Assembly (NCBI RefSeq): GCF_007570825.1
Contig: NZ_SUNB01000008.1
Coordinates: 62,001-126,000 of the forward strand
DNA: 64,000 nucleotides
Direction: 5' to 3'
Source of the DNA: Pleionea sediminis
GTDB lineage: Bacteria; Pseudomonadota; Gammaproteobacteria; Enterobacterales; Kangiellaceae
Position numbers and translations under genes: made by a program. This document shows, piece by piece, positions 19,037 to 27,655 of this stretch (its first letter is position 1; the number at the start of each line of letters is the position of its first letter). Below the pieces are notes generated by a model. It ran no database searches. It was not told the DNA's origin and worked only from the letters and a program-made list of their open reading frames with translations.

Positions 19037-19831
19037 CTACTGAGTCCATCGAAAAATAGAGGCATATTTTTTCATAATGGTTAACTCATATACGTCGTCA
19101 ATTGCTCTAGTCGCCATACCGTAACAAACATGTAAAGGCAATAAATGCTCTTCTCTGGGATGACAAAATCGAGCAAAAGGCGCTTTATCCCAGTGAACCA
19201 GTTTTAACTCCCGCTCTTTCTCATAAACATTTTTGTCGCTTACTGTATCTCTCAACCATTGCTCAAACTTGTAATTTTTTTCTTTCGCTAATGCGCTTTC
19301 TCTGGAAAAAAACTCATGCATATTATGAAAAGAAAAACCAGAACCGATGATCAAAAGGTTATCCCAGTCCAATTTTGCCAGTGACTTTCCGATATTGACA
19401 TGCAACTGTGAATCAAGAGAGTTGACCAATGATAATTGCACACATGGTATATCTGCAGCTGGATACATAATTTTAAGTGGAACAAACATACCATGATCAA
19501 ATCCTCTATGATCATCCACTTGAGCATCGATCCCTTGATTCACCAAATTTTTTTGAACAGAGTGAGCCAAATTAGGCTCACCGGCACAAGGGTAACGTAT
19601 AGAATAAGATTCTGCAGGAAAGCCATTGTAATCATAAATCAGTCGCGGATTTTGAGAAGAGGTTACTGTTGGACTCCCTTCCTCCCAATGAGCACTGATT
19701 ACTAAAATTGAACTTGGTTTTTCAATTTCCACAGCGATACTTTTTAACTTACTCACCATTTCTTTATGATCTAAATCACCTAATAAAGGCAATGGTCCAC
19801 CACCATGTGAAATATATAGAATGGTACGCAT
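19037..19831 (-). CDS. ygiD: Extradiol ring-cleavage dioxygenase, YgiD/DODA (LigB) family
   Basis: This 264-residue protein fits the class III extradiol dioxygenase family of about 260-270 residues. Metal-ligand histidines are visible in SHGGGP near the start, in ISAHWEEG and in FDHGMFVPLK. Family members such as E. coli YgiD and plant DODA cleave DOPA-like catechols to muconate semialdehydes. The true substrate is unknown. It is monocistronic, facing the Q-like gene. A pair of DnaA-box-like sequences lies 39-61 bp upstream of its start. Confidence 0.88.
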   Translation of the reverse strand: MRTILYISHGGGPLPLLGDLDHKEMVSKLKSIAVEIEKPSSILVISAHWEEGSPTVTSSQNPRLIYDYNGFPAESYSIRYPCAGEPNLAHSVQKNLVNQGIDAQVDDHRGFDHGMFVPLKIMYPAADIPCVQLSLVNSLDSQLHVNIGKSLAKLDWDNLLIIGSGFSFHNMHEFFSRESALAKEKNYKFEQWLRDTVSDKNVYEKERELKLVHWDKAPFARFCHPREEHLLPLHVCYGMATRAIDDVYELTIMKKYASIFRWTQ

Positions 19832-19869
19832 GTCTTATTCACTTTGACAGATCGTTCTGATTTAATAAG

Positions 19870-19892
19870 TTATCCACAATTATAGTGGATAA
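19870..19892. promoter_or_regulatory. Inverted pair of DnaA-box-like sequences
   Basis: TTATCCACA at 19870-19878 is a perfect E. coli-type DnaA box. The inverted partner at 19884-19892 reads TTATCCACT on the minus strand. The two form an 8-bp dyad with a 7-bp spacer in the promoter area of the dioxygenase gene. It could be a DnaA-controlled promoter or simply an operator for another dimer. Confidence 0.45.
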
Positions 19893-20365
19893 CCATGTGC
19901 ACAAAAAAAATACTATTGAAGTCTCAACAAATAGTGACAGAACCTTTTTTCTGTTTTTTTTCATTTTTATAATTGGAGCATTCATGTACAAACCTACTGT
20001 CATTATTTTCTTCGACAATTTGAGCAACTATAAGTAGCTTTATGACTAAAAACTCACAACAAAAAACATCTCATATTAAAATACAAAACTAATATCAAGC
20101 AATTAACCACCTAATAATTAAGGTTAATAAACCAAATACTTTATTTAAGGTTTATTCTAAGCACCTACTTTTATTAAGACTACTGATATAAACCAAATTC
20201 CTATTGTTAAAACTCGTAATTTCTCGATTAATTGAAAAAAACAATTGGTATCGACTAAACTTATATTGTGTTCAAAATCGACTCATTAGACAGTTTGATT
20301 TTTTCTTGACAAATATTAATTGTGATTTTGTAGTTTTTCTTTTGAATCATTACAGGAGAATCTTT
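19893..20365. other. Intergenic region with the promoter of the CheY-like gene
   Basis: AT-rich sequence between divergent genes. The only clear signal is the promoter at 20306-20334. A possible 48-codon frame on the minus strand (from about 19985) was not accepted as a gene. Confidence 0.4.
20306..20334 (+). promoter_or_regulatory. Sigma-70-like promoter of the CheY-like gene
   Basis: TTGACA (20306-20311), a 17-bp spacer and TGTAGT (20329-20334) lie about 32 bp before the ATG at 20366, with AGGAGA in between. The -35 is perfect and the -10 matches in four of six bases. Confidence 0.6.
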
Positions 20366-20764
20366 ATGATGTGCCCTACTAAGGAAAGTCAAACATTCTT
20401 AGCAGGTACTGACGTATTGATCGTCGATGATTCATTAATGATTCGCACATTGCTCAATGATTTGCTCGCTCATTTAGGTATGAATATTCACCTAGCAGCG
20501 GATGGAAACGAAGCACTTGAGCTATTTAAGAAGAAACATTTTGACTTAATATTAATGGATCTCAATATGCCTAAGCTCAATGGAATTGCTACGACTGTTC
20601 AATTAAGAAGTAAAGGTTGCTCTTGTCCAATCATCGGAATCACTTCGGCTTCAGATTGTGAAATAGAAAAGGCCTCTCAACTCGGTTTTAATGCATTTAT
20701 TGAAAAGCCAGTCGATGCAACTATTTTGGTAAACAAAATAACGAATATTCTAAACATTAAATAG
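20366..20764 (+). CDS. Single-domain CheY-like response regulator
   Basis: I choose the ATG at 20366 because AGGAGA precedes it by about 7 nt. The frame itself stays open further upstream. The 132-residue product is a lone receiver domain: VLIVDDS supplies the acidic pair, LILMDLNMPKLNG the phospho-Asp, GITSAS the Thr/Ser switch and FIEKP the Lys. No output domain is present. It may act by protein-protein contact or as a phosphate sink, possibly for one of the hybrid kinases, although it is not in an operon with them. Confidence 0.88.
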   Translation: MMCPTKESQTFLAGTDVLIVDDSLMIRTLLNDLLAHLGMNIHLAADGNEALELFKKKHFDLILMDLNMPKLNGIATTVQLRSKGCSCPIIGITSASDCEIEKASQLGFNAFIEKPVDATILVNKITNILNIK

Positions 20765-21499
20765 TACTGATATTATTTACAACTAGATTCATAATGACGT
20801 TATTTTCATTTTATAAATTTTATCCTCATATTATCTATTTAATCACAATTAATTGCTTATTTATGAAATCCCCGCCAAATACCTAATCAGTCAAAGCACA
20901 TTAAGATAAACATTAGTTGCCAACGAGCCTTAAATCGATAAAAGTATGAAGCTCTATCGAATTCAAAATAATCGGTAAGCTAGAAGTTACATCTGAAGAC
21001 TTCTTAGAAGGAATAAACTCATTTGACTATGCAAAGTACCCATGCGAGGAACTCACTATGGCAGGTTTATGCAATTAACCAGCACAAAATAATTCGAATC
21101 GATCAATCACAAAGACCCGACAAATAAGTATTTACGTTACGGCATTTATTTTTCAATGCCGACCCCGAGTATTTCACAACAATTTTTGCTGCAAAGCATC
21201 AAACCCATTGATTTGATAACAATTACTATTTTGTGATGGTTAATTTCATTGAATGAATCATTACAGTTCGCGTCAATTGCCCGTTTCAATTGGTTAACGA
21301 AAAACGGTCCAAGTCCAGTGTTTAAACACCCGAAAAAAGGCGAACTCTCTTCATTTAAGAGTCTCGGACGTACTAAAGCTGGACCAATATTGTTCAACTT
21401 AAACTTAAAGTATTCAGACTAACGCAACTTCTTGATTAATTGCATTATTAGTGGCAGAGTGGTGAATTATTCTCTTCAATAATAGTTTTGAGTGGTCTG
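20765..21499. other. Intergenic region without recognisable gene
   Basis: About 735 bp of AT-rich DNA. An 83-codon minus-strand frame at 21146-21397 starts with TTG, lacks a ribosome site and resembles nothing known. No terminator or structured RNA stands out. Confidence 0.35.
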
Positions 21500-21937
21500 A
21501 TGGGTATCTCAAGTTTTAAACAAAGTAAGAGTTTATTTATTCTGTTGTCGGCGGTATTTAGTAGCAGTCTTTTAAGTCAGGAAATGGTGCCTCTTAATGG
21601 AAGTAGATTGATTGCTTCATGCAAAGAGTTCACTTCCACAAAAACACCTAATATTTGTGCTGCTTATTTACAAGGATTCTTGGATGCATCTCCGCATGTT
21701 ATCGAAAAAGGTCAATTGCCATCAGAATTTGTTATAAGGGCCATTAAAACTCGTATTCCCAAAAACGATGTAACGAGTCAAGCTATTAATAATGCAAAAT
21801 ATTGTATTCCAAAAGAGAAAACAATTTTCGAGCTGGCAAAACATATCGCAGATGTTAACTACAGTTCCCAACATCACCGAATGGCGAACTCTCTTGTAGT
21901 GTCAATACTCGATACTAACTATCGGTGCGATCTTTAA
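21500..21937 (+). CDS. Exported Rap1a/Tai-like protein
   Basis: The ATG at 21500 has GAGTGG just upstream; a TTG at 21488 is in frame. The product of about 145 residues has a signal peptide (about 1-28) followed by the layout of the Rap1a/Tai immunity family: a cysteine pair in NICAAYLQGFLD, then YCIPKEKTIFELAKHI, then a late cysteine in NYRCDL. Known members neutralise type VI secretion amidase effectors in the periplasm. No type VI effector gene is in the window, so it may be an orphan immunity protein or a relative with another role. Confidence 0.65.
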   Translation: MGISSFKQSKSLFILLSAVFSSSLLSQEMVPLNGSRLIASCKEFTSTKTPNICAAYLQGFLDASPHVIEKGQLPSEFVIRAIKTRIPKNDVTSQAINNAKYCIPKEKTIFELAKHIADVNYSSQHHRMANSLVVSILDTNYRCDL

Positions 21938-21997
21938 GCGCAAAATAAAAAGTTTATCTATTATTTACTAATAGAGATATTGTTTAAAGAGGTAGCT

Positions 21998-22465
21998 ATG
22001 CGTCACACCATTAGTATCACACTAGTTCTAAGTATTTTATGGATTGTAAATTCAGGATACTATACACCGTTGCTATTGTCATTTGGCTTGATATCTGTCT
22101 TATTTGTTGTGTGGATAGCTCATCGAATGGATGTGGTTGATCACGAAACATTGCCCATTCACTTGTCTGGAAAACTTCTAGCCTATTATTTTTGGTTAAT
22201 GAAGAAAATTATTATTAGTAATATCGATGTGGCGCGTCGAGTATGGCAAATCAACCCCGACTTATCACCAAAGCTAAAAAAGCTCGCAATAACACAAAAA
22301 ACAGACATGGGACGAGTCATTTATGCGAACTCGATTAACCTGACGCCAGGCACCCTCTCCGTTGACTTGAAGAACGATTATGTTCTTGTTCACTCATTAA
22401 CCTCTGATGGAATTAAAGAGTTGGAGCAAGGAGAAATGGATCGACTTGTGACCGAGCTGGAGTAA
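21998..22465 (+). CDS. mrpE: Mrp antiporter subunit E
   Basis: The ATG at 21998 is preferred because AAAGAGG lies 5-10 nt upstream. The 155-residue protein has two N-terminal membrane helices and the MrpE/MnhE core (YYFWLMKKIIISNIDVARRVW, then the NLTPGTLSVD motif). It opens the mrp operon, whose complex exchanges Na+ or other monovalent cations for protons and is related to complex I membrane subunits. Confidence 0.9.
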   Translation: MRHTISITLVLSILWIVNSGYYTPLLLSFGLISVLFVVWIAHRMDVVDHETLPIHLSGKLLAYYFWLMKKIIISNIDVARRVWQINPDLSPKLKKLAITQKTDMGRVIYANSINLTPGTLSVDLKNDYVLVHSLTSDGIKELEQGEMDRLVTELE

Positions 22466-22473
22466 TTGAATCA

Positions 22474-22749
22474 ATGGCATTGATAATAACAACAATAACG
22501 CTTCTAGTTGTCATAGCATTGGCATTAATTCGTGCTTTTGCGGGTCCGACGGTTTTTGACCGCATTCTTGCCGGAAACCTCATCGGTACAAAAGTTGTCT
22601 TAATCATCGCCGTAATGGGATTTTTATTTGGTCGCCCTGATTTTTTGGACGTTGCTTTGACTTACGCGCTTATTAATTTTATTAGCGTTATCGGCGTATT
22701 GCGCTTTGTCGAAATAACAAGACGCTCAAGAGAAGAGGATAAAAGCTAA
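22474..22749 (+). CDS. mrpF: Mrp antiporter subunit F
   Basis: The 91-residue protein has three membrane helices and the MrpF signature RAFAGPTVFDRILAGNLIGTK. It follows mrpE by 8 bp with GGAG in the end of mrpE, and its stop overlaps the mrpG start. Membrane subunit of the Mrp complex. Confidence 0.9.
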   Translation: MALIITTITLLVVIALALIRAFAGPTVFDRILAGNLIGTKVVLIIAVMGFLFGRPDFLDVALTYALINFISVIGVLRFVEITRRSREEDKS

Positions 22750-23075
22750 TGGAACTTATCGTCAGTATCATTAGCGGAGTCTGCTTGCTCGCTGGTTCAT
22801 TTTTAGTTTTGTCTGGTGTAATCGGCGTTATTCGCTTTCCCGATTTTTACACGCGAATTCATGCGGCAGGTGTGACAGAGACTTTAGCGGCGAGTTTAAT
22901 ACTCATCGGATTAATGCTGATCGCAGGCTGGGGAATCGTATTACTAAAACTTATTTTAATTTTACTGTTAGTACTGTTCACCAGTCCGACGGCCAGCCAT
23001 GCTTTAGGAAAAGCTGCATGGAAGTCAGGATTGAAGCCGACTAACTTAAAGCAACGTAACGAAGATCGAAACTGA
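22749..23075 (+). CDS. mrpG: Mrp antiporter subunit G
   Basis: The 108-residue protein has three membrane helices and the MrpG motif VIGVIRFPDFYTRIHAAGVT, followed by a short basic C-terminus. Its ATG overlaps the mrpF stop. After its stop comes a perfect GGAGG ribosome site but no normal start codon for the next gene. Confidence 0.9.
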   Translation: MELIVSIISGVCLLAGSFLVLSGVIGVIRFPDFYTRIHAAGVTETLAASLILIGLMLIAGWGIVLLKLILILLLVLFTSPTASHALGKAAWKSGLKPTNLKQRNEDRN

Positions 23076-23093
23076 TCTTCGGAGGTTAACGTC

Positions 23094-24098
23094 ATCGACA
23101 TTGTTATCAATATTACACTGCTATCGATACTGCTATTAACCTCTCTATTTATTGCCAAAAGTAGAGATTTATTAGCGGTCACTATGTTGTTTAGTATCTA
23201 CGGTCTTATTTCGGCCAGTTTTTTTATGTCGATGGATGCCGTTGATGTTGCGTTTACTGAAGCAGCAGTCGGTGCTGGCGTATCTCCCCTATTAATGCTT
23301 GCTACCTTAGCCAGCGTTGGTCGCTATCAGAAAAAACCAACCGATCCCGAAATACCGAAAGTGGCTCTTTTGCTTGTTATAATCACTGGCATCCTGTTAA
23401 TTATTGGCACACTTGATATGCCAGCCTTTGGGGCCGCAGACGCACCAGCTCACCAACATGTTGCCCCACGTTACATTAAAGAGTCTCCTGAAGAAATCGG
23501 TATCCCCAATATGGTAACTTCGGTATTAGCGAGCTATCGAGCCTACGATACGTTAGGAGAGGTGGTTGTTATTTTTACTGCCGGAATCGGAGTGTTGTCA
23601 TTACTGAATTTTCGACGTCGACGTCGCAACATTCATTTGATTGATGACATAATTGCAATTGACGAACATAAGATTCTTCGAATCGTATCAAAAATTTTAA
23701 TTCCTCCTATTCTTATTTTTGGTCTCTATGTTCAATTCCATGGTGACTTCGGACCTGGCGGAGGGTTTCAAGCAGGAGTGATTTTTGCGGCAGCTATAAT
23801 TTTATACGTGCTGTTCTTTGGTGTTAAATACGCGCACCAAGTTGTGAACCAAACTTTTGTAAGAGTTTTCTCCGCTATTGGAGTTTTATTGTATGGAAGC
23901 GTCGGTGTGGTGTCTTTACTCAATGGCAAAAATTTTCTCGACTATCACGTTTTAGCGGAAAATCCAACGACAGCCCAGCACATCGGAATACTCGTTATTG
24001 AACTGGGTGTCGGCATAACCGTCGCTTGTGTAATGATACTCATTTTCTTCTCGTTCATTGAGAATATTGAAAAAGTAATACAGGAGCTGCGTAAATGA
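23094..24098 (+). CDS. mrpB: Fused MrpA C-terminal (MbhD/E-like) and MrpB subunit, with noncanonical start
   Basis: The first ATG (23184) would delete a family-typical first helix. The frame extends upstream through DIVINITLLSILLLTSLFIAKSRDLL to GTC-ATC-GAC at 23091-23099. GGAGG at 23081-23085 is at the correct distance. I place the start at the ATC (23094); the neighbouring GTC looks like a mutated GTG. The product has a DUF4040/MbhD part (TEAAVGAG), an MbhE-like stretch and an MrpB part (FGPGGGFQAGVIFA). In classical Mrp systems the first two are the tail of MrpA. The protein is about 334 residues. Confidence 0.8.
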   Translation: MDIVINITLLSILLLTSLFIAKSRDLLAVTMLFSIYGLISASFFMSMDAVDVAFTEAAVGAGVSPLLMLATLASVGRYQKKPTDPEIPKVALLLVIITGILLIIGTLDMPAFGAADAPAHQHVAPRYIKESPEEIGIPNMVTSVLASYRAYDTLGEVVVIFTAGIGVLSLLNFRRRRRNIHLIDDIIAIDEHKILRIVSKILIPPILIFGLYVQFHGDFGPGGGFQAGVIFAAAIILYVLFFGVKYAHQVVNQTFVRVFSAIGVLLYGSVGVVSLLNGKNFLDYHVLAENPTTAQHIGILVIELGVGITVACVMILIFFSFIENIEKVIQELRK

Positions 24099-24442
24099 TA
24101 CTCGATCTTTTTAATTATTGGGTGGTGATCGCTTTAATGATGATTGGTTTTTTCATCGTCATTGCACGTGGTAATTTAGTAAAAAAAATTATCGGGTTAA
24201 ATATTTTTCAAACCTCGGTATTCATTTTTTATATCAGTGCCGGGAAAGTCAATGGCGGTACCGCACCGATTGTTGTCGAAGGTGCTAAGTTATACTCTAA
24301 TCCGTTACCTCATGTATTAATTCTGACAGCGATTGTCGTCGGTATTGCCACGACAGCTTTAGCATTGTCGTTGGTGATTCGAATCAAAGCCAATTATGGA
24401 TCGGTTGAAGAAAGCGTTATTTTAAAACAGGATAAGCTGTGA
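24095..24442 (+). CDS. mrpC: Mrp antiporter subunit C
   Basis: The 115-residue NuoK-like protein has three membrane helices and the MrpC signature NPLPHVLILTAIVVGIATTA. It overlaps mrpB by 4 bp, and its stop overlaps the GTG start of mrpD, so the genes are translationally coupled. Confidence 0.9.
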   Translation: MILDLFNYWVVIALMMIGFFIVIARGNLVKKIIGLNIFQTSVFIFYISAGKVNGGTAPIVVEGAKLYSNPLPHVLILTAIVVGIATTALALSLVIRIKANYGSVEESVILKQDKL

Positions 24443-25938
24443 TTAGTCATCTCCCTATTCTACAGGTTATTATACCTTTATTGGGTGCGCCTGCTTGTTT
24501 GTTATTAAACAGACCCAATCTCGCCTGGCTGTTTTCCATTTTAGTTTCAGTACTCACATTAATCACAAGCATCGCTTTATTGATGCAAGTCCAAGCACAG
24601 GGTACGATTAGCTACATGCTCGGAGGATGGGAAGCACCTTGGGGTATTGAGTACCGAATTGACTTTATTAATGCATTTGTTTTAGTGATTGTCTCAGCAC
24701 TAGGGGCTATAACTTTAATTGCCGCCAAAGATGGAATATCAAAAGAAATTGCAGAACCAAAGCAACCTTTATTTTATGTTTCATTTTTGTTGTGTCTTGC
24801 TGGACTGTTAGGAATAACTGCAACCGGTGATGCGTTTAATATTTTCGTGTTTTTGGAAATCTCCTCGTTAGCGACTTACACATTAATTGCAATGGGTGAT
24901 GATCGTCGAGCTCTATGGTCTTCTTATCAATACTTGATCGTTGGCACCATCGGCGCGACCTTTATTCTCATAGGAATCGGTCTTATGTATATGATGACCG
25001 GTACGCTCAATATTCATGACCTTGCTGAGCGTCTTCCCGCTGTCACTGCATCAAATGCCGTTTTGGCTTCCTACGCATTTATTTTGGTTGGCGTCGCTTT
25101 GAAATTAGCCTTATTTCCTCTGCATTTTTGGTTACCCAATGCCTACACTTATGCACCGAACATCGTAACCGTGTTTCTTGCCGGTACAGCAACTAAGGTT
25201 GCAATTTACTTACTCATACGTTTTAACTTTGATGTTTACGAAATTTCAGCGCCTCAGTTTAAATACATGATTAACATGGTATTTATCACTCTTGGTATCA
25301 TGGCTGTTATTATCGCTTCATGGACCGCTATTTATCAGACTAACATTAAGCGTATGTTAGCTTATTCCAGCGTCGCACAAATTGGTTATATGATATTAGG
25401 CTTCGGATTAGATTCTGTATCAGGGCTACAAGCGAGCTTGCTTCACTTATTTAATCATGCGTTGATGAAAGGAGGTTTATTCATTGCTTTGACAGCCGTT
25501 GCTTTAAAACTCGGCAAGGTCGAGCTAGACGACCTTAATGGTTTAGCAAAGAAAATGCCCTGGACATTTGCTGCATTTGTAATTGGCGGTTTAAGTTTAA
25601 TAGGTGTCCCATTAACCGTCGGGTTTGTTAGCAAGTGGTACCTGGTCGTCGCAGCTGCTGAACAACAACAGTGGTACATCATTGGTTTCGTTTTATTGGG
25701 TTCATTACTCGCCGTTATTTATATTTGGCGAGTCGTTGAAGCCGCCTGGTTTAAACCTCCCAAAGAGTTACAGAATGCTGCGGGAAATGTTACAGCAACG
25801 ACAAGCAGAGAAGCTCCAGTTTTAATACTCATCCCGTTGTGGATTTTGATCTTGGCAAACATTTACTTTGGTATTGATACCCGTTTTCCAGTGTCCATTA
25901 GTCAGCAAGCAGCACAGCTATTATTTGGGGGAGCATAA
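24439..25938 (+). CDS. mrpD: Mrp antiporter subunit D (first NuoL/M/N-like subunit)
   Basis: The 499-residue protein belongs to the proton-conducting NuoL/M/N family with about 14 membrane helices. The conserved glutamate lies in NIFVFLEISSL, and the ALFPLHFWLPNAY stretch and helix-lysine region are intact. It starts with GTG inside the mrpC stop. The following gene overlaps it by one base. It should form a proton or cation half-channel. Confidence 0.9.
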   Translation: MISHLPILQVIIPLLGAPACLLLNRPNLAWLFSILVSVLTLITSIALLMQVQAQGTISYMLGGWEAPWGIEYRIDFINAFVLVIVSALGAITLIAAKDGISKEIAEPKQPLFYVSFLLCLAGLLGITATGDAFNIFVFLEISSLATYTLIAMGDDRRALWSSYQYLIVGTIGATFILIGIGLMYMMTGTLNIHDLAERLPAVTASNAVLASYAFILVGVALKLALFPLHFWLPNAYTYAPNIVTVFLAGTATKVAIYLLIRFNFDVYEISAPQFKYMINMVFITLGIMAVIIASWTAIYQTNIKRMLAYSSVAQIGYMILGFGLDSVSGLQASLLHLFNHALMKGGLFIALTAVALKLGKVELDDLNGLAKKMPWTFAAFVIGGLSLIGVPLTVGFVSKWYLVVAAAEQQQWYIIGFVLLGSLLAVIYIWRVVEAAWFKPPKELQNAAGNVTATTSREAPVLILIPLWILILANIYFGIDTRFPVSISQQAAQLLFGGA

Positions 25939-27398
25939 TGGAAGCTTTCTCAAATGAATTAAATTATATTCTTTTACTTCCACTACTTGCTGTTATTGGA
26001 ATTTTAATGGCCCGCCGCTGGCCCAATGTACGAGAAGGTGTTTCTATCATCACCGGTATTTTGGTGTTTTATTTCACGTGGCGTGTTTATCAGCAAGTGG
26101 CGCAAAATAATATTGTCGAGTTAAAATGGTTGGAAATTCTCCCGGGACTTTCACTGCATTTTAAAGTTGATGCGTTGGGGGCCGTTTTTTCTTTAGTTGC
26201 CGGATTTCTTTGGATTATTACAACGCTTTACGCCATCGGTTATATGCGTGGCCATGACGAAAAACATCAAACGCGCTTTTATAGCTGTTTTGCCATTGCG
26301 ATTAGTGCAGCAATGGGGGTTGCCTATTCAGAAAATTTATTCACACTCTTTGTCTTTTATGAAATATTAACTTTAAGTACCTACCCTTTAGTGACTCATG
26401 CTGGAACGGATAAAGCGAAGGAAGGTGGACGTACTTATCTTGGAATTTTAATCAGTACTTCAATCTTTCTGTTTCTTCCTGCAATTATTATTACCTGGGT
26501 TGTTGCTGGCACCCTCTCTTTTAGTCAAGGCGGAGTATTCACTACTTCAACTTCAACGATACTAATGTCGTTTTTATTAATACTTTATGTTTTTGGTGTA
26601 GGAAAAGCGGCACTGATGCCTATTCATCGTTGGTTGCCGGCAGCAATGGTTGCACCAACGCCAGTCAGTGCTCTGTTACACGCAGTTGCCGTTGTCAAAG
26701 CCGGGGTATTCAGTGTTTTAAAAATTTGTGTTTTTATATTTGGTGCAGACGCTTTACAGAATTTAGAAATAACGCAATGGCTAATTTATATCGCTGGGTT
26801 TACTATTTTGATGTCATCACTAATAGCCATGCGACAAGACAATTTAAAAAAACGTCTTGCTTACTCGACGATTAGCCAATTAGGTTATGTAACTTTGGGA
26901 GCACTTTTAATCAGTCAGTCGGCGGTTGTTGGCAGCACATTGCATATCGTCATGCACGCTTTTGGCAAAATCACCTTATTTTTCTGTGCTGGCGCAATAT
27001 ATGTTGCCCACCATAAAACGCAAGTAAGTGAAGTTGATGGAATGGGAAAAGTTATGCCTTTAACGTTTGCCGCTTTTGGATTGGCTTCACTATCAATTAT
27101 CGGGCTACCGCCGCTCGGAGGAATGTGGAGTAAATGGTTCTTAATGCTCGGCTCGCTTGATAGCGGCTATTTCTCAATGCTAATCGTACTTTCGATCAGT
27201 TCATTGTTGAACATTGTTTATTTGTTAGAAATTCCAGCAAGAGCTTTTTTCAAACCTGCGCCAGAGAATGCCCGTTTAGAAGAGGCTCCTTCAATTTCCG
27301 TTTTAGCGATCATGATAACTTCTTTAATGTGCATTGCTATGTTCGTCTATGCCAGTGATCTTCATCAATTTTTACTTGAAGCGGGGCTCGGCTCATGA
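25938..27398 (+). CDS. Second NuoL/M/N-like Mrp subunit
   Basis: The 486-residue protein has the same fold as MrpD, with the glutamate in TLFVFYEILTL and the motif PTPVSALLHAVAVVKAG. It is in the same operon and starts within the previous stop. Classical Mrp has only MrpA and MrpD of this family. Here the MrpA-type N-terminal half is probably supplied by this subunit or the third one. Confidence 0.85.
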   Translation: MEAFSNELNYILLLPLLAVIGILMARRWPNVREGVSIITGILVFYFTWRVYQQVAQNNIVELKWLEILPGLSLHFKVDALGAVFSLVAGFLWIITTLYAIGYMRGHDEKHQTRFYSCFAIAISAAMGVAYSENLFTLFVFYEILTLSTYPLVTHAGTDKAKEGGRTYLGILISTSIFLFLPAIIITWVVAGTLSFSQGGVFTTSTSTILMSFLLILYVFGVGKAALMPIHRWLPAAMVAPTPVSALLHAVAVVKAGVFSVLKICVFIFGADALQNLEITQWLIYIAGFTILMSSLIAMRQDNLKKRLAYSTISQLGYVTLGALLISQSAVVGSTLHIVMHAFGKITLFFCAGAIYVAHHKTQVSEVDGMGKVMPLTFAAFGLASLSIIGLPPLGGMWSKWFLMLGSLDSGYFSMLIVLSISSLLNIVYLLEIPARAFFKPAPENARLEEAPSISVLAIMITSLMCIAMFVYASDLHQFLLEAGLGS

Positions 27399-27655
27399 CC
27401 ACTAACGAAGATAACAAACGTAAATATTGGTTAGACCGTCCAGAAAATGTCACCAAGATTGTTTGGCTACTTTGGGCGCTCTGCTTCATATTAGTCGCAG
27501 TCGATTTTATTTATCACAAACATCCTTACTTTAGCTTTGATGGCACTTTTGGATTTTATCCTATCTTTGGTTTTATCGCCTACTGCTTCATTGTCTTCAG
27601 TGCAAAACTACTCAGACGTTTTGTAAAACGGGATGAGGATTATTACGATGAATGA
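27395..27655 (+). CDS. Small two-helix membrane protein of the mrp operon
   Basis: The 86-residue protein has a polar basic start, two membrane helices (about 25-41 and 53-73) and a charged tail (RRFVKRDEDYYDE). It overlaps genes on both sides (4 bp upstream, 8 bp downstream) and so is translated with them. I do not recognise a family. It is probably an accessory subunit holding the two large neighbours together. Confidence 0.7.
   Translation: MTTNEDNKRKYWLDRPENVTKIVWLLWALCFILVAVDFIYHKHPYFSFDGTFGFYPIFGFIAYCFIVFSAKLLRRFVKRDEDYYDE

Noticed and set aside
19839-19985. 48-codon minus-strand frame with one membrane helix just before the ygiD-like gene
   Set aside because: Only a weak ribosome-like site, and it covers the probable promoter with the DnaA-like dyad. 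It could be a small protein, but the evidence is too thin.
21146-21397. 83-codon minus-strand frame with several cysteines
   Set aside because: TTG start, no ribosome site, no similarity that I recognise and no neighbour on that strand.
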